Shown piece after piece: positions 20,401 through 33,600 of a stretch of DNA of 64,000 bases. The first letter of the stretch is position 1; the number at the start of each line of letters is the position of its first letter. The DNA is taken from NCBI GenBank assembly GCA_039000515.1, contig JBCFYV010002369.1, forward strand, positions 1 to 64,000, in the 5' to 3' direction. The translations under genes and the position numbers were made by a program. The notes below the pieces were generated by a model. The model saw only the letters and a program-made list of their open reading frames with translations, was not told where the DNA came from and ran no database searches. Source of the stretch: Timema cristinae. Lineage: Eukaryota; Arthropoda; Insecta; Phasmatodea; Timematidae.

Positions 20401-23400
20401 AAGCGTAAACATCACTGAATGTCTACCTTAATAATCCTTAAAAAAAATTTTAGTTTAAATATTTTTTAAGATACATTCAAAAAAAATTTTAAAATTTAAA
20501 AGTTGAAAAAAACCATTTTAAAAATAAGACCAAACAAACCCGGCCTTGGCCCATCATGTTTTTAAATTAAAAAAAAAAATCGGGAAAAATTTGAAAAAAA
20601 ACCCTTTTTAAAAAAACCCCCTCTGATGGGGGAAAAATTTCCCAAATATAGCTCAAAGTTTGAAAATTTTTAAATTTTAACCTAGACAGGACTGAAACAC
20701 CCGGGTTTCGCACAATCACCTCAATAATTATTATCAAAAAAAAAATTCCTCTACGTGTGGAGCCCCCAATAGACATTTAAAAAATTTAAACCTTTTAAAT
20801 ATCTCTCTACGATTTAAAAAAGGAAAAAAAAATATGAAAAAATCTGAGGGAACCGAAGAAAAAAGAGTAAAGAAGAAAGGGGGAAAGGGGGAAAGCTTAT
20901 TTAGAGTCAAATGAAGACCCCCTTTGATTGGACGCCCATTTTTTTTCCCCCCAGTTTGTGAAATTTTGCGGGCACTAAATTGGGGCCCCAATTTTGGCGG
21001 ATTGGGGGGAATTTAAATGAGTTTGGGGAGGGGGGGGGTAAGGGGTTGTCATCCCCTTTTCCACCCCCCCGCCCCCCAAATTCTTCAAAAACCCCCGATT
21101 TTCCCCCCACACCCCTTAAAACCCTTCTTTTTAAAACAAAAAACCTTCACTCTTTAAACCCAGTAGGGGGAAAAGCGTGTTTATACTTTGGTTAATTTAA
21201 AAAATTTTAAAAAAAAATTCATACATATTTTGTGGGTTTCTTTAAAAAACGCAAAAACCCTTAAAACAAAAGAGGATAAAAATTATATTTTTAAAATTTA
21301 AAGGGTCCAATATTTTTTTATAAAAATTTAGCCTCAAATTTAAAAAAAAAGACAACAGTTATTAATAAAGTACTTTATATTTGATTTAAATTTTAAATTT
21401 AAAAAAAAAAATTTTTGCAAAAATTTAAATTTTATGAAAAACAGCTATTATATACAAAATCTACTGAAAATATATACTTTTTCCGCTCATTTGCAATGCC
21501 GCTTAGGTTTTAAGTTGCATAGCATAAAAGGTAAAATTTACTTTTTCCAAGGAAGAGAAATTTTTTTTAAAAAAAAACACACTTCTTTTTAAGGGCCCAA
21601 AATTTGATATGTTTTTAACTATTTTTTTAAAGTGTAAATTAAAAAAAATTAATAATCAAACAAATTTATGACAGTTAGGGTTAAAAGGTTTAAACGTAAA
21701 AAAAAAATTAATTTAAAACCCTTTTTTTTTTTTTTGGCTCTCAGATAAGTCCTTTTTGTGAAAATTGAAACTGAAATATCCTAATTTTTTTTTTTAAATT
21801 TGTACTTTTTGAAAGCATATTTTCAGAATAAAAAAAATCCCATTTTTTACAGTTAACTTTGGGTTTATGATTTAAATTTTACAATTTTGGGTCAATTTTT
21901 ATTTTAAAAGTTTTTTAAAAATTTAATATAAAAAAATAACACCTCCCAGATCACATCCTTTACATAATGAAATACGTGAAAGTAAAATCTTATTTTTTTT
22001 GGCTTTCAGAAATATTCGTTCGAAAAAAAAAACAAAGGGGTATACAAATTTACAAATTCAAGTAACTATAAGCAAAAATTAAACCAAACTACTTCTAAAG
22101 GCTCCCCGGGGGGATTTTAAAACTGGAACCCCCACCATAAAAAATCTATTACAAAATTAAAACCCCTTAAAAACTTAATTAATTTGATGCAAACCCAAAA
22201 ATGGGGGCCAGGGGAAGTTTAAAGGCGCGAGTCGTACGGACCATTAAGAAATTTAATGAAATATTTTAGCTGTAAATTATGGGAAAATAAAATAACTTAA
22301 AAGTAAAAAGATTTAAATATATAAAAAAAAAAGTGACAGGTTTTTCAACTTTTAGTTTGGGACATACCCTTTTTGGGAAAATTCAACAGTGAATTTTTTT
22401 CAAGAGCATACTGAAATCACCCAAAGATGCATCTCTCCTACATGCTGGGGGTCAATCTCCTGCGAAATTTTTTAAATCAAACACAAAACAAATGGTCTCT
22501 TAATACATTTTATTTTTTTTTTTCCCAAAAAGGGTTCAAGGGGAAAAGTTCTTCAAACCAAAAAAATCCTCATTTTTTCAAGTTCATTTCCTTTATGTTT
22601 ACAACTAGTCACAGATCAAAAAAAAAATGGGGAAACAAACCCCAAATCCACTTTTTGGGGCCCTTCGAAAAACCCGATGGAATTTTTCCAAATTTTTTAC
22701 TTTGGGGTTAAGTAATCACGACCCACACACACCCAGGTTAATTTAAGTGAACTTTAAAATTGTTTGTGTTTCCAGACAAAAATTTAATGTGCCCAATTTT
22801 TTTATAAAACATGTATTTAAAAAATATTTTTGTTTTTAAAAAATAAAACTTTTGGGAATAAGTTTTTAAAAAATAATTCAAAAATGATATAAAAAAAATT
22901 TTTCCCTACATAATGTTAATATGGGGGGTTTTTTGGGAGAGGCCCTTTAAAATTTTTTTAATTTAAATTGAGGGGTTGAAAAGGAGACAAAATTTTTATC
23001 AAACAAATTTTTTGTTGGGGAAAAAAAAAATTTGGGTTTCTAATCATTTGAAATTTTTTTTAAAAAATGTTTAAAATAAAATTAAAAAAAAGACAAATTT
23101 GTTTTTATATTATTTTTTTAAAAACAATTTAATTTTTTTTAATTTTTAATCTATTGCAAAATAAAATTTAAACCCATCAAACTACTAAATGTACACAAAA
23201 ATTGAACAATTTAGAAGATCGAAAACATTTTTTTCTTCTTCTTGTCAGCGATATAAAAAAAAAATCGTTAAAACAGGCCCACAAATTTTAAAAAATACTT
23301 TTGGGTCTAAAGTCTTTTTTTTTTGAAACTCCCTTTAATCTTAGCCCCAAGTTTATTCCCCCTTTTCCCTTTCCGCCTAAAAAAACCCCCTCTTAAACCA

Positions 23401-26400
23401 TTTCAAAAAGTATGAAAGAAAAAGAAAAACAACGAAACTTTTTAAATCCAAAAGTTTCTTTCTCCAAAGCCCATTTACCATTTGACTGCCCTTAAAAATT
23501 TTAAACTTGATCATAATAAAAAAATAAAACATTTCAATGAGTTTTGAATTTTTTTTGGGAGAGCTCCTTTTGGCAGTCTAAGGGTTTCCAAAAAAAATTA
23601 GCGACCATTATTTTGGGGTTTAACACATTGGTTGAAAAAAATTTATAACTGACGATACTAGCGTCCTTTAAAAAACCCAAATTTATTAAATATTACAAAA
23701 AGATTTTTATTTTTTTTTTTGAACTTTTTTGGTCTTTTAATTTAAACACATTTGTATTTTAAATTAAAACCCCAAAAAATTAACCCAACACATTGTTTCC
23801 CCATTTGTTTTAGGTTTAAACTAAATCAATTTATTTAACTTTTTAAACCTTGTTTAAAAAACCAAAAACACTTCTAAAACATAAATTTTTTTTTTTAGAA
23901 CAATGTGACAACTGTCCCATATAAAAAAAACACGTGTGAAATAAAAAAAACTTTCCTTAGCCTAGTTGATAGAAATGGCTTTAAAAACGGGGGAGTAAGG
24001 GGGTCCGAACGAACAACCCGGCCCTTCGCCCCCTTTTGGGCCCAAAAATTTGCACCTTGGGCCCAAAATAATCGGCTAAAGCCAAACTAAAAACCGAATT
24101 TTTCGCCGGGAAGCCGGGGGGTTCATTCAATTTACCTTACCTAACTTACCTCGTGATTGGGGCCCTTGGGAAGGGGTTCACTTGACAATTACAACGAAAA
24201 ACCCATTTGCGTATTGGTTTCAGGGTTGCCCCCTGTACGATTTTAAATAACAACTTTTGATATAATTACACCCCCGGGTACAAAACTATTTTGGGGAAAT
24301 ATTTTTTCTAAAAGTAAAACCCTGTGCCCCAGCCAAAAAGTAAAAAATTTTTTAAAAATTCAATTTTTTATTTTTTTTTTTTAGAATCGGAGGGGTTTAT
24401 CAATTTTAAATGCCCCAAAAGTAGTATTTTTACCGGAAAAACATAAAAATAAATTTAAAGGTCCATGTAAAAAACCCGCAAAAAAGACAATAGTTTTTGG
24501 AAACACGTTTTGGGGATTTTGGGGCGCCCAGTCGTTAAACTAGTAGGTATTTTAAAAATGCGACACATGGTCTGTTTTTACTGAACTAGTGTTACAAAAC
24601 AACGTTTTTTTAAAAATTTTACCCCCAGTCAGGGCAAAATTTTAATTAATTTTAAAAATTAACCTAAAAGACAACAGTTTAAAATTTTTTGAACAAAAAC
24701 GGTTTGAAAAAAATGAAAGTCACTTTTCCCAAAGCAAAATATTAAGGGGAAAAAGTGATTTTTGGGTTTTCTTAATATCTTTTATTTTGTTTTTAAATTT
24801 TAAATTTTTCCCAACAAAATTTTCGGAAATGTTTTTCTACTTTATTTTTAACAACAATAAAAAAATTTTCCCAGATAGCCCAAAAAAACCCTATTTTAAA
24901 ATTTAAATTTTAAATTTAAAATTTTTAAAAATTCCCATTTTTTAAAAAAAACTATCTAAAAACAAAATTTTTAAAAAACAAATTGTTTTATAACATAGAA
25001 TATAACAAATTTTTTAAATTACATATTTCAAAAAAAATTTTTTTTAAATAACCCATATTTGCAAAAAAATTTCTTACAACATAGATTTCAAACAAATTTT
25101 TTTAAAAAACATAATTAAAAACAAATTGTTTATAACAAAAATTTTGTTTTAAAAATTAAATTTATTTGTAAAAAAGAATTAAACACACCCTTTAAAATTT
25201 AAACTTTTTTTTCAATAAAATTGCCCTAAAAAAGAAAAAATTTTGTAAAACCCAAAATTGTTTTACAAGCAATTATTAAGCATGCCACCAGGTTTTAAAA
25301 ACCCAAATTGCCCAATAAAATTAAATATTTTCCGTCCAAATTCTTTGCTTTAAAGTCAGTATGATCTCTTCAAAAACCCACCTTCCAAAGTCCCAAATTT
25401 AAAATAAAAAGTGGCCACTGCCGCCCAAATTCCCCGTCCCATCTCCCTAAATAAACGCCCGGGCCCCAAAAATTTTTCGAAAACCCAATTAACAAATTGC
25501 AAAGGCTTTCCCAAATCAAAGCCGGAAAAAAAAAGTAAACACTTTGACGTAAATTTCCTTTTACAGTTTTTTTAGTTTTTGTGTGTGCGAGCGTATTCTC
25601 TCCCCCTGTTCCCTCCCCCTGCATATTTTCCTTTTTTTTTTAATTATCATTTTTTTTCCAGTGACGGAATAGAAAAAAAAAAAAAGAACTTTTTAAAAAT
25701 TTTTTTTAAAAAATGTTTAAAAAGGGTTTCCAATAAAGAATAGGAAGGGGATAATTGTTTGGAAATCTTTCCCGGACAATGATGAAAACCATTTTTTAAA
25801 AAACCCAAATTTGGGTGGTGGCATAGTTTTTCCCAAAAATATAAATTTTGAAAAATTTAGTTTAAGGTTTACAAAATAAAACAAAAATTTAAAATGTGAA
25901 ATTTTAAAACCCAATAAAGCTGTTCAGGTTTGTTTTTTTAAAAAATACAAAAAAAACCCCGGAAAAAATTTTTAAAAAGGTACATATTTTTTCCCGGGCC
26001 GAAAAAACATTTGGGGTTTTTTGAACTAACTAATTAAGACATAAACGGGTTTATAGTATACACAGTGAAAAAAAATTAAAATAAATGTAAAATAAATAGT
26101 AAAAAAAATTAAAAAAAAATTTGGTAAAACACAGAAATAAAAAAATTAAAATATACGTAAAAAACCCCAAAATTATGAAAAAAATTTAAATATATGAATA
26201 TACACAATATATAAAAATTTAAAAATATACATGGCGGGAAATTTTTTAAAATTTTTTAAAAATTTTGGTTTTTAATATCATTATACTTAATTTTAAAATA
26301 CATTTGAAAAAAAGTTTTATTTTAAAATTTTATATATACTATAAAATATTTTTTTTAAATTTTATACATACTAATATTTAAAATTTTTTAAAAAATTTTA

Positions 26401-27994
26401 TAAAATCCTATTTTATGTAAAAAAGGGAAATTTTTATAAATTATTTCATTTTAAAATGCAATTTTAAAATTAAGGGCTGGATCTACCTCCCTTAAAAAAA
26501 AATTTAAAAAGAAAAATTTGGGTATTTTGAAATAACAATCCTGAACGGGGCGGGTATAAAAAAAAAATTTTAAATTTTCCCACTTTTTCCCTTTTAATTT
26601 TTTCTTTGCAAATTCCCCTTACACTATTTTTCCCAAAATTTTTTTTTACACTAAACCACCCCCAAATTTAGTTTTAAATATATAAAAACCCAATTTAAAA
26701 AATTCACTTTTAATTATAAAAAAATCTAAATCAAAAATTAATAGATAGTCATTTATTTTTTTGAAGGATCAGGGGCTGCTAATTATTTTCCCACAAAACT
26801 TTCCAAAGTTGAGAATTTTTAAACCTTGGGGGAAGACAGGGATTTTAAAAAACAAAGGGTATGGGGGAAATTTAATAGGCAAATTAATAAAAAATTTAAA
26901 AAATACAGAAAATCATGAAATTCCAAATTTTCCCCAGCTTTCCCTCCTTTTCTTAAATGAAAATTTAAAAACCCTTTGGGAAATAATTTTTTCTTTTTAA
27001 AAAATTTTATTTTTTTTTTTTTTGTATTCCCCCTAAAATTGGAAAAATAGTTTTCACACTGTCTCAATCTTACGGTTTTTTAAAAAAAAATGCCAAATTT
27101 TAAAAAGCGTTCTATCTACCTTTACAAAAACTTTTTGGTTTTTAAATCTATAATAATTTTATAAAAAGATATTATATGAAAATTTTTTTTTAAAAAATTT
27201 GAAATTTTTTTTTTTTCAAATAACAAGGGGAAATTTTAATACATATCCTAGAAACAAACGGGCCCAAAACAAAAAAACTTAACACAAACACTGGGAATTT
27301 TGGTTTCCCCCTTTAATTTTTAATACCCTTCTACTATAATGTAAACATTCCTTAAATCCTAAAAAAAATTTTTTCCCTTTTCCCCCTACTTTGATCGACC
27401 CCAAGATCCTACTAAAAAAATTCAACAGTTTAAAAAACCCAAATTTAATGTTAGTGTTTTATTTTGTAAAAAGGGAAAAAAACAATAAAATTGGAACCAT
27501 TTGAGTGGTCTAAAAATTTTCAAAGAATTTTTTGGAAAGTAAACTAAAATGTTTTTTTAAAAAATAGTTTTTCAAATTACTTTTTGTTTTTTTTAAAACG
27601 TAGTATCCTGATTTTCCAGAGCCCATTTTTTAAAAGGGGGGGAACCCCAAGGCATTCGTCTGAAAGAAGAAAACCACAAAAACATAAGTAAGAAATTAAA
27701 CGATGGAGGGTGAGGTTTGGGGAAATGGGGGCAAAGACCTTTTTTAATCGATTTGGCAAACCTTTAAAAAAAAAAACGATATAATATGGCAAAATTGATA
27801 GAAGTAAGAAAAAAAGCATACCCAACTAACTTTAATCTAAAATAGATTTTTTTTTTACTTCTTTATATAGGGGAGGTTTTTTTAACGGGTGAAAACTTTT
27901 TTTTTTTTTATTTTGAGAATATTTTTTTTTGGGCCCTTTTAAAAGCCCTTGAACCTAAAAAAATAGGTCTTTTAACAAAAAACCGCCCCTATTA
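17470..27994. other. Long AT-rich distorted stretch, no gene supported
   Basis: Ten kilobases of A/T runs with short GC patches (20980-21120, 22080-22220, 23990-24200, 25380-25620). Open frames are short, lysine/phenylalanine-rich and explained by base composition. The patch at 23990-24200 contains a CGAACGAACAACCCGG-like string that may be a decayed tRNA-type promoter, too degraded to call. Confidence 0.5.
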
Positions 27995-28190
27995 CCCGTT
28001 TGGGAGGGTCATTTGTCTAAGTCACCAAACCCCCGTTTTTAAAACCAATCTATAAAAGGGGGAGATGGGATTTTCGACCCACAGTCGGGTCCCCCGAGGG
28101 GGTTTTAAAAATACCCCCTCCCTCCATGAAATTTCGGGTGAAAATTTTCCCCTAAATTAAACCTCGCAAGTCCCAAACCCAAATTGGGTT
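27995..28190 (+). repeat. SINE copy (distorted)
   Basis: A head resembling GGGTCATTTGTCTAAGTCACC, an AGATGGGATTTTCGACCC stretch (B box region) and a tail CCCTCCCTCCATGAAATTTC then GGGTG, in the same order as the clean copies at 54414 and 54719. Confidence 0.5.
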
Positions 28191-28974
28191 AAATTATACA
28201 TGGAATATAACCCGAAAAAAGTAGTAAGATGGGGTGCTAAAAATATTGTAAGTTTTTTATTTTTGTAGGGTTATAAAACCGAAACAGTTGGAAAATTTTC
28301 CCTGTTAAAATTTAAATTTTTAAGAAGGGGTTTAATATTTAGATTAGAACTCAACCCAAAATTTAAATTTTTTTTAAAACTTAGGTCAACTTTTTCCCAA
28401 AAAGGGATATCGGAGATTTATTTTACATAAGATAAAAAAGGGGGTTGGGTTTTACTGATGACTCATTTTGGAAAAAAAATTGTTTTTTTAAGCAAAAAAA
28501 AATGCCATAAAAAAATTTTTTTGAAATTTTGGTCTGAAAATTTTTTCTTTGTTTTTTAATTAAAAATAATATTTTTTTTTGAGAAAAAATTAACCAAAGG
28601 TATTTTTTTTGATAAATTTAATTTGGCAATTTTTTTTTGTTCCAAACTAAAAACAGATTCTAGGGTATGATGGGGTTTTAAATTGTTCGTAAAATTTATT
28701 TTTTTTACTTTTTATATTCAAATGAATCGGCTACTGAGAGTGAAAATTTTACATAATGAGGGGGTATATAACCTGTACTCATCAAATTTAAAATTTGGGA
28801 AGGATAAAAAATCTCAAAAGTTTATGGGGATAGGAAAACCCTTTTGCGAGAGGAAAAAAACTAAAAACCATTTTAAAAAGGGATTGACGGAAAAAAACCA
28901 AGGGGAAAAACTTTTGGAACTTTTTAAAAAGGGAAATTTGGGAAAAAAAGTTAGAATGGACCAAAGTATATAAT
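28191..28974. other. AT-rich spacer
   Basis: No feature is supported; the 96-codon frame at 28683-28973 is Lys-rich and lacks any motif. Confidence 0.4.
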
Positions 28975-29960
28975 GTAATGAGGTTAAATTTGGATAGAAT
29001 TATCTAAGAAAAAAGGGAAATAGTGAAAAAAAAGGGGAATGGATAGAGCTAGCTTAAGATAGGGATAGTTTAAAAAAAGTAGGACGGAATAGAACTACCT
29101 AAAAAAACGAGTATGGTTTAAAATTGAGGGGACTAAATAGAACAATCCCCAAAAATAGGGATAGGGGAATGAAAAGGGGAAAAATAAAAAAAAACCAAAC
29201 CCAAAAAAAGGGATGGGGTTTTAATGGGGGGGGAACGGAGGGATTTTAAAATTTTAAAAATGGGGATAGGTTTTTAAAAAAGGGGGACGGGAAATAAAAC
29301 TATCTGAAAAAAAGGGGGAAAGGGTGTTTTGAGGGGACAAATAGAACTATCCCAAAATAGGGAAAAGGGGTTAAGGGGGGGGAACTAGATAAAACTACCC
29401 CAAAAAAGGGATGGGGTTTAAAAATTTGGGGGAAAACTGGATAGAGCTACCCAAAAGGTAAGGATGGGAAATTTTAATGAGGGGGCCCTCCCATAAAAAC
29501 TATCCCCAAGTTTTAGGGATAGGGCGTAAGGGAGGATTTACTGGGAGGAGCTAGCTTAAGATGGAATAGGTGAAATTTGGATAGGTCTGGAAAGAAAATA
29601 TTTTTTAAGATAGGGAAAGGGTTAATAAAGGGGGAAATGGATAGGGGCCAAAGTTTTAAGATAAATATAGGGTTTAATGAGGGAAAAACGGGTTTAGTAC
29701 TTGTTTTAAGGATGGGGAAATGGGGGGATAATGAGAGGTACTGTATACAGCTTTTTTCAAAATAGGGTTTGGGTTTTTTGGGTGGATTTGTATAAAACCC
29801 AGTTCAAAATTGGGATTTTTGTGTAAGGAGGGGCCATTGGGGGAAATTTTGGTTTTTTCAAAATGGGAAATAGGGTGTAGTGAGTAGGACTGTACCGCCC
29901 CAACTCCAAAAAGGAATGGGTTTGTAATAGGTGGACGGGATTTTAACAAATCTCAAATGG
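28975..29960 (+). repeat. ~50-bp tandem repeat (minisatellite/satellite), ~1 kb
   Basis: Variants of GGATAGAACTACC followed by AAAGATAGGGATAGGG and (T)TTAATGAGGGGA recur about every 47-55 bases, for example near 28992, 29040, 29090, 29137, 29339, 29390, 29432, 29491 and 29547, becoming more diverged to the right (29730-29950). It is strongly purine-skewed. Open frames across it reflect repetition, not genes. Confidence 0.75.
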
Positions 29961-30586
29961 GGCCAAGGTGGTGATTTTTTTTAGATGTGGCAATAAACTT
30001 TTGTTTTTCTTAAGCCCATAGAATAAGAGGTAAGTGGGCATAAGTAAACTTTTCAACACTTTATAATAAAGGGGCGTACCCCCAGCTATGTTTGTAACTT
30101 TTTGGGGATTTCCATTATACCACCCCCCCCAAAACTAATCTAAAGGTCAAAACAAACCCCCCCTCCGATAAAACCCCGCAATATAATAAATTTCCCCGGG
30201 AAATTTTTAAGTTTCTCTTTTTTGGGAATTCCAATTAGGATCCGTCAATAATCCTAACCAAAAATTCAAACAAAAATTTAAAACCCCCTTCCCAATCAAA
30301 AAAATGTCCATGTCCCTCCCCCTTTGAATTTTCTGGCAAAAAAAAACCTTCAAGCTGGACAAAACCCCCCGGGGCCCCCCAAAATTTTGAAAAATTTAGG
30401 CCCCAATGAGCCTTGGGTGTAACTTGAAAAACCCCCCCTGATGGGGCCAACCCGTAAAGCCCAGTGATTTTTTAAAGGGACCAGGGAATGATGCCTACAA
30501 ACAGTCCCAAAATTACGACTAAATGTTGTTTTCAAAACGCTCGCCGAAAATTATAGCAGAACCGAGTTTTCCCCCACTCTCCTTTT
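29961..30586. other. Spacer with GC-richer patch, nothing identified
   Basis: Nothing coding is recognised. A patch at 30230-30480 is C-rich and contains ACCCGTAAAGCCCAGTGAT, not matched to any family. Confidence 0.35.
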
Positions 30587-30665
30587 AGCATAGTTAGTTA
30601 AAGGGCACTCGCGGAAAAATTTTGAAAATTTCCCGGGTTCCCCCCAGGGACTTTAAAATTTTAAC
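30587..30665 (+). repeat. tRNA-like SINE head
   Basis: TAGCATAGTTAGTTAAAGGG then CACTCGCGG resembles a tRNA A-box region, and TCCCGGGTTCCCCCCAGGGA 45 bases on resembles a B box. This is a second SINE type, distinct from the 54-kb family, or a decayed tRNA gene. No complete cloverleaf can be drawn from the distorted sequence. Confidence 0.45.
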
Positions 30666-33600
30666 GATTTAAAAATCACAGATTGCCCCCCAAATTTTTT
30701 TTTTTGTGTTGAAAACCTGTCAAAAAATTGATTAGGAAAAAAAAAAAGGAAAATACACTGTTTTCCAGCTTTAAAAATTTTGGAAGAAGAAAAATTTGTG
30801 TGAAGGAACACCTATGGGAGGCTGTTGAACGAAAAAAATTTTTTTTAAAAAAAAGGTCCCGGTTTTTTTCAATTTGAAATTTAAATTTTTAAAATATTAA
30901 CCCTTTCTTTTCTCCAACCCCAACAAACAAAAATTTTTTTTTTGAAAAAATAAAATCAACATCGCTTGTGTGTTAATAATTTTTTCTTCAACAAAACAGA
31001 TATAAAAATTTCAATACACTAATAAAAAAATTTTAAAAAAACTTTAAAAAAAATTTAAAAAATCCTTTAAAACTTTTTTTAAAAAACCCCCTTAAAAATA
31101 TTTTAGGAAAAAACCTTAATTTAAATTTTAATAAAAGAAATTAACAAAGATCTCATCTGAAAATTTTTCCCTTTTTCCCAACAAAAAATTTTTTGATAAA
31201 ATTTGGGGAGATACATTAAAAATTTGCCCAAACAAAATTGAAAGGAAGTTTTTTCCAAAAAGGGCCAATTTTTAAGCCTGAAGTTTTTAAGGCCCCCCTT
31301 AAAATTTGGGTTAAAAATCTGAAAATGAAAGTAAACATGATGAAAAAAAAAAAAGTCTTTTAAAAGTTAAATAAAACCAAGCAGGGATTTATTTTAAAAG
31401 ATAAATTTATGGGTCAAAAAAATTTCCCATTTTTTTTTAAAGTAAAAAAGAACTTTTTTTACCAAGAAAATTAAAATTAATTTTTTAAAAAAAAAAAAGG
31501 AAGGGGAAATTTAAAGGCCTCGACAGCCACTGCATGTCGAACCCTGGTTCCTTTTCCAGTTCTTTTAAAATTTTTGACGGGAAAACCCCAAATTTTTGGT
31601 TGGGTGGTTTCCTTTTAGTAGCAAATACAACAAAAAACCATTTTTTTGCCAAATGGTTAATTTTTTTTAATTTTATTAACAAAATTTTTACTCTATTTAT
31701 TTTGGGTTAAATTATTTTTAAAATTTTTAAAAATTTTAATTTGGGTTCTAAAAAATCATGGCCATTGTTTCCCACACAATTTTTTTAAAAACCCCGTTCA
31801 CACTTTAAAAATTTGATAAAAAATTTTTTTATTTATAAAAAGGGCTTTTTTTTGCCAATTTTTTTTTGTTAAAAAAAATCTTAAAAAGTTACCTAAAAAA
31901 TATTTATTTTTAATAAATTCAAATTCTACAAATATGAAAAAAGGGCCCTTATTTTCTTTTTTTTTTTTTCCCTTTTCCAAAACAGGGGAAACCCCCCAAT
32001 ATACAAAAGGGGTTCAATCTTTTATAATTTTGGGAAAAAAGATTTTTGGTTTGTTTTTAAATATAAAAAAAAATTTTTTAAAAATTTTTAAACCCCTTCA
32101 AAATTTAATGGGGATTAACCCCTTTTTTTAACAAAAAAAAACCCTTTGTACAATGGCTGAGGGTGAGACTTTTCTTTTTCCCCCGAAATTATAACAAAAC
32201 ATATTTTTGTACAATCTCGGGTTTTTAAACAAAAACGCCATCTTCACGCCCCCAGTTTTTGTACAATAAACTGCTTGTCTTTGGGGTATCGAGCTTAATA
32301 AAAACTTATCCATATTTTAATGTAAAAAAAAAGTGATTTTTGAAGGGGGAGTTTCAAGGGGGGTTTGGGAAGGGGGGTATACACCTCCTAAAAATTTGGA
32401 CCATCCCCCATATTTGGGGGTACACAAATGAATGGAAAATATAAAAACAAAAAGTAAATTTTTGGTTTTTAAATTTTAAATTTTACTATTTTTTTATTTT
32501 ATACTACAAGCTGGGGGGTTTGGTGAAGCTTGAAAAAAAACATCAGTTTCGACTTCGTCCCGGCCAAACATTTTTGGACTGGTTTTGTACATTAAAAAAT
32601 TAAAAAATAATATGCAGAAAAATCTGTAGTAAAAAACAAATGCAATTTTTGAAAACTAATTTTGAAAAATTAAAGATTAATTTTAAAATTTAAAAAACAA
32701 TTATGCAATAAAACTTTTTTCCAAGTATTTTTGTGCACAAAGAAATTAATAAATAACCATAATAAAAATTTTTTCCCAAAGCATAACCCAATTTAAAAGA
32801 AAAATATGAAAATTTTTGGGAATTTTGAGTTCCTTCGAATTAAAAAAAGTGGACTTCAAAAACCCCCTACTAAAACCAAGCCAAATCCCAAAACTTCTTT
32901 AAATTTTGTTTAAAAAAATTTTATAATTTTGGGGGAATTTATAAAAAAAAAAGACAAAAAAACATAAAAAAGGAAACAATGCCAGGCTTTTTTCCCATAA
33001 AAATTTGTATTTAATTAGTTTGTTTCATTTTTTTCTCAATTTTTTAAAAATTAACCCCCAAATATTATAAAATTCCCTTTTTTTAAAATATTCACCAACA
33101 AATGAAAATTTTGTTGTACCACTGCCCCATTTTTGGGATTATAAATAAAAAAGAAATTTTTGGGGGAAAAAAAAGAAAAAAAAAAGGAGTCAAATTTTTT
33201 TTCCCTTTTAATTTTTTTAAAAATCCCTCAACCCTCCTAGAAAAAGGGAGTTTTTTGGTTTACCCTTTTTTGGGGAAATTTTTCTAAACGAAAAGGTTTA
33301 ACTCGGGCCCGGGTTTCCATCTGGAAGGTTTAAAGGAATATCTAAAACAAAAACAAAACAAACATTGGTTTTAAAAGTGGTAAAAACAACAACTTTTTCA
33401 AAAAATATTTTTTTATGAGGGATTTAGGGGGGGGTTACAATACTTAACCAAATATTTTTTTAAGTTTTGAAAATGCTATTCGCCTTTTTTGCTGATCCAA
33501 AGAAAAAATTTAAGGGGGTTAAAAAAATTATTTTAAAAAAAATAAAAGCTACATTCAAGTGTTTTTTTTAAATAGTAGCCTGACTCAGTTCTCTGGAGCT

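Noticed and set aside
28975..29960. CRISPR-like array
   Set aside because: Units are contiguous and diverge gradually, without constant repeats separated by unique spacers, and the context is eukaryotic.
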